Shown here piece after piece: positions 59,372 through 64,000 of a DNA stretch of 64,000 bases. The position numbers were made by a program, and so were the translations under genes. Below the pieces are notes generated by a model. The model did no database searches, was not told the DNA's origin, and saw only the letters and a list, made by a program, of their open reading frames with translations. The stretch covers positions 62,001-126,000 of the forward strand of contig CP119321.1 of the NCBI GenBank assembly GCA_029202445.1, given 5' to 3'. Every line of letters begins with the position of its first letter. Position 1 is the stretch's first letter. Source of the DNA: Candidatus Microbacterium phytovorans (GTDB taxonomy: Bacteria; Actinomycetota; Actinomycetes; Actinomycetales; Microbacteriaceae).

Positions 59372-59454
59372 GGCGGAGCGCGGATGCCATTCTGTGTACG
59401 TTCACAGAAGCTCAGAGCCGAACTTCGACCTCCGAATCTGTGCACGTGCACACA
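59365..59454 (+). promoter_or_regulatory. Promoter and two LacI-type operators of the beta-galactosidase operon
   Basis: TTGACA (59365-59370), a 17-base spacer and CATTCT (59388-59393) form the promoter. Operator O1, TCTGTGTACGTTCACAGA (59391-59408), covers the -10 and start point; O2, TCTGTGCACGTGCACACA (59437-59454), lies 46 bases downstream centre to centre. Both fit TGTGNACGTNCACA, the central CG pattern of LacI-family sites. Confidence 0.82.
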
Positions 59455-59480
59455 TCGTCGACGACATCGAAGGAGATCTC

Positions 59481-61520
59481 GTGGACCTGGCCCTGGTCGA
59501 CGCCCAGCGCACCTCAGCGCGGACGCCGTACGTGCCGCGCGGCATCGACTTCGGGTGCGATTACAACCCCGAGCAGTGGGACCCCGCGGTCTGGCGGGAG
59601 GATGTCGCGCTCATGCGCCAGATCGGCGTCTCGCTCGTCGCCATCAACATCTTCGGCTGGTCCGACCTGCAGGCTCCCGACGGCTCGTTCGACTTCACGA
59701 ACCTCGACGAGATCATCGACCTCCTCCACGCGAACGGCATCCGCGTGAACCTCGGCACCGGTACGTCATCGCCGCCGCCGTGGCTGACGACGCGCCACCC
59801 CGATATCCTGCCCGTCGCCGACGACGGCACGCGCCGCTACCCGGGCGGTCGGCAGGCCTGGTGCCCGAGCTCGCCGATCTTCCGGCGGGCGGCCCTCGCG
59901 CTCGCCGAGGCCGTCGCCGAGCGCTACGGCCGGCATCCCGCGATCGCCCTGTGGCACGTGTCCAACGAACTCGGATGCCACAACGCGCACTGCTACTGCG
60001 ACGAGAGCGCCGCCGCGTTCCGTCGCTGGCTGCGCGCCCGCTACGGCACGATCGCCGAGCTCAACCGCGCGTGGGGGACGAGCTTCTGGTCGCAGCGCTA
60101 CACCGACTGGGCGGAGATCGGCACCCCTCGCCGCACCCTCTCCACGCGCAACCCGTCGCAGGTGCTCGACTTCTCGCGGTTCAGCTCCGACGAGCTCCGC
60201 GACCACCTGGCCGCGGAGCGCGAGGTGATCCGCCGCCACAGCGACCTGCCCGTCACGACCAACTTCATGGTCACGGCGCACATCCGCGAGTTGGACTACT
60301 GGCAGTGGGCGCCCGAGGTCGACATCATCGCCAACGACCACTACCTCGACCACCGGCTCGCCGATCCCCACGGCGAGCTGGCCTTCGCGGCCGACCTCAC
60401 GCGCGGACTCGCCGGCGGTGCGCCGTGGATGCTCATGGAGCACGCCACGGGATCGGTGAACTGGCAGCCCCACAATCTGGCCAAGCTCCCCGGACAGATG
60501 CTCCGCGACTCCCTCGAGCACGTGGCACGGGGCGCCGACTCGGTGTGCTTCTTCCAGTGGCGGGCATCGCTGCAAGGCTCGGAGAAGTTCCACTCCGCGC
60601 TCGTGTCGCACACCGGCACCCGGTCGCGTCTGTGGGCCGAGGTGCAGGAGCTCGGCGACGTGCTGGGCCGGCTCGGCGAAGTGGCCGGCACCCGGGTTTC
60701 CGGCGACGTCGCACTCCTGTTCAGCTGGGAGGCCTGGTGGGCCTTCGACGCCGAGAACCGCCCGAGCGAGTCGGTCGCCTACCTTGACCAGGTGTGGGCC
60801 ACCCACCGCGCGCTGCGCGAGGCCGGCGCGACGGTCGATGTCGTCGCCCCGGGGGCGCCGCTCAACGGGTATCGGCTGATCGTCGTTCCGGGTCTGCACC
60901 TCGTGCGCGACGCGCATGCCGCCGTGGTCGACGATGCGGTGCGCGCCGGCGCACACCTGCTCGTCACCTTCTACAGCGGCATCGTCGACGAGAACGATCG
61001 CGTGCGACCGGGTGGCTATCCGGCCGTCTGGACCGACCTGCTCGGCATCCGTGTCGAGGAGTTCGCCCCGCTGCTGCCGAGCGATGCCGTCTCGCTCACG
61101 TCGGGCACCTCCGCCTCCCTGTGGACCGAGCGGGTGGTCGCCGTGGACTGCGACGTGCGCGACCGGTTCGACGGCGGACCCGCCGACGGCGCACCGGCCC
61201 TCACGCGCCGCTCCGGCACGCGCGGGTCGGGCGACGCCTGGTATCTCGCGACCCTCCCCGACGCGCGGGGCCTCGACCGCATCGTCGACGACGTGCTGCG
61301 CGGTGCGGGCGTCGAGCGTCTCGAGGGAGCCGCCCCCGGCGTCGACATCATCCGACGCGCGAGCGAGGACCGCGGCTACCGCTTCATCATCAACCACACC
61401 GCGTCCGACGCGGTCGTTCCCGCCCGAGGCCACGATCTGGTCACGGGCACGGATGTATCCGGAGAACTGCGCGTTCCCGCCGGTGCCGTCCGAGTGATCC
61501 GAGAGGATGCCGTGCGATGA
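59481..61520 (+). CDS. Beta-galactosidase, GH42
   Basis: A 679-residue cytoplasmic glycosidase. The acid/base Glu is in LWHVSNELGCHN and the nucleophile Glu in WMLMEHATGSVNW. The GH42 zinc-site cysteines appear in GCHNAHCYCDES. The trimerisation and C-terminal domains follow to 679. The GTG at 59481 has AAGGAG five bases before it; longer upstream frames cross the operators. First gene of an operon with a sugar importer; controlled by the divergent LacI. Confidence 0.95.
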   Translation: MDLALVDAQRTSARTPYVPRGIDFGCDYNPEQWDPAVWREDVALMRQIGVSLVAINIFGWSDLQAPDGSFDFTNLDEIIDLLHANGIRVNLGTGTSSPPPWLTTRHPDILPVADDGTRRYPGGRQAWCPSSPIFRRAALALAEAVAERYGRHPAIALWHVSNELGCHNAHCYCDESAAAFRRWLRARYGTIAELNRAWGTSFWSQRYTDWAEIGTPRRTLSTRNPSQVLDFSRFSSDELRDHLAAEREVIRRHSDLPVTTNFMVTAHIRELDYWQWAPEVDIIANDHYLDHRLADPHGELAFAADLTRGLAGGAPWMLMEHATGSVNWQPHNLAKLPGQMLRDSLEHVARGADSVCFFQWRASLQGSEKFHSALVSHTGTRSRLWAEVQELGDVLGRLGEVAGTRVSGDVALLFSWEAWWAFDAENRPSESVAYLDQVWATHRALREAGATVDVVAPGAPLNGYRLIVVPGLHLVRDAHAAVVDDAVRAGAHLLVTFYSGIVDENDRVRPGGYPAVWTDLLGIRVEEFAPLLPSDAVSLTSGTSASLWTERVVAVDCDVRDRFDGGPADGAPALTRRSGTRGSGDAWYLATLPDARGLDRIVDDVLRGAGVERLEGAAPGVDIIRRASEDRGYRFIINHTASDAVVPARGHDLVTGTDVSGELRVPAGAVRVIREDAVR

Positions 61521-62440
61521 CCGCCACCGAGGCACTCATCACGACCGACCGCTCCCGACGCACGAGAGGGCGAGGGAAGGTCCACCACAAGTCGGCGATC
61601 GCGTTCTTCGTCGTGCCGTTCGCCGCGCTGTTCGTGATCTTCTATCTGATCCCGATCGGGTACGCCGTCGCCAAGTCGCTCATGGTGGTCGAGCGCGAGG
61701 GGACGTTCGGCGAGGCGCGAGAGGTCTTCGGCGGGCTCGCGCAGTACGCGCTGGTGTTCCAGAGCGAGCCGTTCTGGTCGTCGGTCGGGCGGGTGCTCCT
61801 GTTCGGCATCGTGCAGGTTCCCGTCATGCTCGGGCTCGCGCTCGTCTTCGCGCTGCTGCTCGATTCCCCGCTCCTGCGCGGCAAGCGGTTCTTCCGGTTG
61901 GCCTTCTTCGTGCCTTACGCCGTCCCCGGCGTGATCGCCGCGATCATGTGGGGCTTCCTGTACTCCCCGAACCTGTCGCCCTTCGCGGTGCTCACCGGGT
62001 CGGTCGACTTCCTCTCCGCCGAGCTCGTGCTGTGGGCCATCGCGAATGTGGTCACGTGGGTGTTCGTGGGCTACAACATGCTCATCATCTACTCCGCGCT
62101 CCTGGCGATCCCGACCGACCTGTACGAGGCCGCACGCCTGGACGGCGCGGGCCAGCTGCGGATCGCGTGGTCCATCAAGATCCCCATGGTCCGCTCCTCG
62201 CTCGTGCTGACCGCGATCCTCTCGATCATCGGCACGCTGCAGCTGCTCGCCGAGCCGCAGGTCTTCCGCTCGTTCAGCTCGGCGGTGACGAGCACCTACA
62301 CCCCGAACATGACCATCTACGCGACCTCCGCGATCCCCAACGTCAGCCTCGCCGCCGCGTTCTCCGTGGTCCTCGCGCTCGCGACCTTCGCGATGTCGTT
62401 CACGTTCTTGCGCATCACTCGACGGAAGGCAGACGCATGA
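61517..62440 (+). CDS. Sugar ABC transporter permease, MalF-like
   Basis: A 307-residue membrane protein with six helices and the EAA loop AIPTDLYEAARLDGAGQLRIAWSIKIP. It forms the import channel with the next gene. The ATG overlaps the beta-galactosidase stop (ATGA). Context implies uptake of a galactoside or galacto-oligosaccharide. Confidence 0.94.
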   Translation: MTATEALITTDRSRRTRGRGKVHHKSAIAFFVVPFAALFVIFYLIPIGYAVAKSLMVVEREGTFGEAREVFGGLAQYALVFQSEPFWSSVGRVLLFGIVQVPVMLGLALVFALLLDSPLLRGKRFFRLAFFVPYAVPGVIAAIMWGFLYSPNLSPFAVLTGSVDFLSAELVLWAIANVVTWVFVGYNMLIIYSALLAIPTDLYEAARLDGAGQLRIAWSIKIPMVRSSLVLTAILSIIGTLQLLAEPQVFRSFSSAVTSTYTPNMTIYATSAIPNVSLAAAFSVVLALATFAMSFTFLRITRRKADA

Positions 62441-63366
62441 GCCGCACGGTCGACCTCCCCGCGACGGCGACGTCGCGCTCGTCGCGCTCGCGAGGTTCCG
62501 ACAGGTCCTCTCGCGCACGCGGTCCGCGGGAGAACCCGCTCTCCCGCGGCGTGGCCATGCTCATCATGGTCGTCTTCACGCTGTACTTCCTCGTGCCGGT
62601 GTGGTGGCTGCTGGTGGCCTCGACCAAGAGCCGCGGCGATCTCTTCTCGACCAACCCGCTGTGGTTCGCCGACGCGAACTTCGGCGAGAACCTGTCGGGG
62701 CTCCTGGAGTACGACGGCGGCGTCTACCTGCGCTGGATCCTCAACAGTCTCGGCTATGCGGGCGGGGGAGCCCTCGTGGCGACCCTCCTGGCGGGAATGT
62801 GCGGTTACGCGCTGGCGAAGTACAGGTTCCCCGGGCGGGAGCTCATCTTCAACGTCGTGCTCGGCGGCGTACTCGTGCCGGCGACGGCCCTCGCTCTGCC
62901 GCTGTTCCTCCTCTTCAGCCAGGTGCAGCTCACGAACACGTTCTGGGCCGTCTTCCTCCCGAGCATCGTCAGTCCGTTCGGTGTCTACCTTGCGCGAGTC
63001 TTCGCCGAGGCGAGCGTGCCCGACGAGCTCCTCGAGGCGAGCCGCATCGACGGGGCCGGTGAGATCCGCACCTTCTTCACGGTCTCCATCCGGCTCATGG
63101 TGCCCGCGCTCATCACGGTGTTCCTCTTCCAGTTCGTCGGGATCTGGAACAACTTCTTCCTGCCGCTGATCATGCTGCGCAGCGACGAGCTCTTCCCCGT
63201 GACCTACGGCCTCTACGCCTGGAACTCGACGATCAACCAGTTCCCCGAGCTGCGCACGTTCGTGCTCATCGGCGCGTTGCTGTCGATCATCCCGCTCATC
63301 ATCACCTTCCTGCTTCTTCAGCGGTACTGGCGCTCAGGTCTGGGCGCGGGAGCGCTGAAGTCCTGA
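62437..63366 (+). CDS. Sugar ABC transporter permease, MalG-like
   Basis: A 309-residue membrane protein: a Ser/Arg-rich cytoplasmic start, six helices, and the EAA loop VPDELLEASRIDGAGEIRTFFTVSI. It overlaps the MalF-like gene by four bases. No ATPase gene is in the window; a shared MsiK-type ATPase is common in Actinobacteria. Confidence 0.94.
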   Translation: MSRTVDLPATATSRSSRSRGSDRSSRARGPRENPLSRGVAMLIMVVFTLYFLVPVWWLLVASTKSRGDLFSTNPLWFADANFGENLSGLLEYDGGVYLRWILNSLGYAGGGALVATLLAGMCGYALAKYRFPGRELIFNVVLGGVLVPATALALPLFLLFSQVQLTNTFWAVFLPSIVSPFGVYLARVFAEASVPDELLEASRIDGAGEIRTFFTVSIRLMVPALITVFLFQFVGIWNNFFLPLIMLRSDELFPVTYGLYAWNSTINQFPELRTFVLIGALLSIIPLIITFLLLQRYWRSGLGAGALKS

Positions 63367-63418
63367 ACCGGTCGGTACCAGCCGGAAACCCTGCACGTCC
63401 CACCAAGAAAGAGAGATC

Positions 63419-64000
63419 ATGCGACACATGAAGAGAGCCGCCGGTCTGGCGGTCGCCGCCACGCTGGCGCTCACGCTGGCGGCCTGCTCCTCCGGCACCG
63501 AAGGCGAAGGAGACACCGGCGACGCTGCCGGCGCCTGCGAGCCGTCCGAGGGCAAGGTCACCCTGACGTTCACCTCCTGGATCCCGGGCATCGAGGATGC
63601 CGTGGCGATCTGGAACGAGGCGAACCCCGACATCCAGGTCGAGGTGCAGACGGGCCCCTCCGGCAACGCCGGCACCTACCAGAACTTCTTCAACCAGCTC
63701 GAGGCCGGCAACGCCCCCGACCTCGGCCAGATCGAGTACGACGCGATCCCCAACTTCCGCGTCCAGGACGGGCTGGAAGACCTCGGCGTCTGCGCCGACA
63801 TCGTGGCCGCCAAGGACCAGTTCGTGGACTGGACGTGGGGTCAGGTGAGCCTCGGCACCGACGACGAGGTCTACGGCGTGCCGCAGGACTCCGGTCCGAT
63901 GGCGCTGTTCTACCGCAGCGACCTGTTCGAGGAGAACGGCATCGCCGTGCCCACGACGTGGGAGGAGTACAAGGCTGCGGCCGAGAAGATCCGCGACCTC
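63419..64000 (+). CDS. Sugar-binding lipoprotein of the ABC importer, cut by window edge
   Basis: The first 194 codons of a family-1 extracellular binding protein. The signal peptide has lipobox LTLAACSSG; the mature part reads VTLTFTSWIPGIEDAVAIWNEANPDIQVEV, as in maltose/galactoside binding proteins. AAAGAGAG precedes the ATG. It follows the permeases after a 52-base gap, as is common for a more strongly expressed binding protein. The rest lies beyond 64000. Confidence 0.93.
   Translation, partial: MRHMKRAAGLAVAATLALTLAACSSGTEGEGDTGDAAGACEPSEGKVTLTFTSWIPGIEDAVAIWNEANPDIQVEVQTGPSGNAGTYQNFFNQLEAGNAPDLGQIEYDAIPNFRVQDGLEDLGVCADIVAAKDQFVDWTWGQVSLGTDDEVYGVPQDSGPMALFYRSDLFEENGIAVPTTWEEYKAAAEKIRDL

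Noticed and set aside
1-64000. tRNA, rRNA, tmRNA or other large structural RNA genes
   Set aside because: Intergenic gaps were read on both strands; apart from the two riboswitches, none shows cloverleaf or conserved structural RNA features.

Overview
The window is chromosomal DNA from a high-GC actinobacterium. Codon use dominated by G/C third positions, frequent 'GGCATCC' words, many GTG starts, GTGA/ATGA gene overlaps, a DtxR-type iron box, an actinobacterial RamB/PckG pair and an Asp23 cluster all suggest a Microbacteriaceae member, most likely Microbacterium or a close relative. This assignment rests on gene content and style, not on a database search. I see no rRNA, tRNA, prophage, insertion sequence or CRISPR array.

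Layout. 1-4.1 kb: membrane proteins, an FAD-linked glycolate/lactate oxidase and an unusual ECF sigma factor fused to a zinc finger, membrane segments and a Thr-Pro repeat tail. 4.4-7.0 kb: a GlcNAc salvage pair (GH20 hexosaminidase and nagA) behind a palindromic operator candidate. 7.1-9.4 kb: glyA-folD under a ZTP riboswitch. 9.7-12.2 kb: a polar amino-acid ABC importer. 12.3-13.6 kb: a membrane protein and a transglutaminase. 13.9-25.9 kb: an aromatic catabolic island. Homoprotocatechuate meta-cleavage genes (hpaI, hpaH, hpaD, hpaE, a GntR regulator and an FAH-RraA fusion) run left. An MHS transporter and a MobA-like flavin monooxygenase run right, and a ThDP enzyme closes the island. Similar GntR-type palindromes lie before the FAH-RraA/MFS divergon and before the ThDP gene.

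26.3-31.3 kb: a winged-helix protein with a 15-bp repeat in its 5' end, then efeUOB iron uptake under an iron box. 31.4-34.8 kb: a coupled four-gene operon with a small helical protein, a WXG-type/alpha-beta hydrolase fusion and two paralogous lipoproteins. This is the best candidate for an undescribed secreted-effector module. 35-38.4 kb: ramB and divergent pckG. 38.4-42.4 kb: a divergent Asp23/Gls24 envelope-stress cluster with its own ECF sigma factor and CsbD. 42.5-47.1 kb: an ABC exporter and a NodIJ-like ABC-2 exporter. 47.2-49.7 kb: a leaderless, probably autoregulated TetR operon. 49.7-52.7 kb: an MHS transporter, a small membrane protein and a GH16-like protein with an altered active-site motif.

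52.7-56.3 kb: ribD-ribE-ribBA-ribH, coupled by overlaps and preceded by an FMN riboswitch. 56.4-58.3 kb: a phytanoyl-CoA-dioxygenase-like enzyme and a divergent AraC regulator. 58.3-64 kb: a LacI regulator facing a GH42 beta-galactosidase, two sugar permeases and a lipoprotein binding protein that runs off the window, with paired LacI-type operators in the promoter.

Two families of short intergenic repeats recur: a hairpin-forming element around TCGTTGAGCGAGGAGCGGAG (9.4-9.7 and 16.7-16.8 kb) and an element built on CATGTCCCACTTT (13.7-13.9, 24.1-24.2 and 26.2-26.3 kb).
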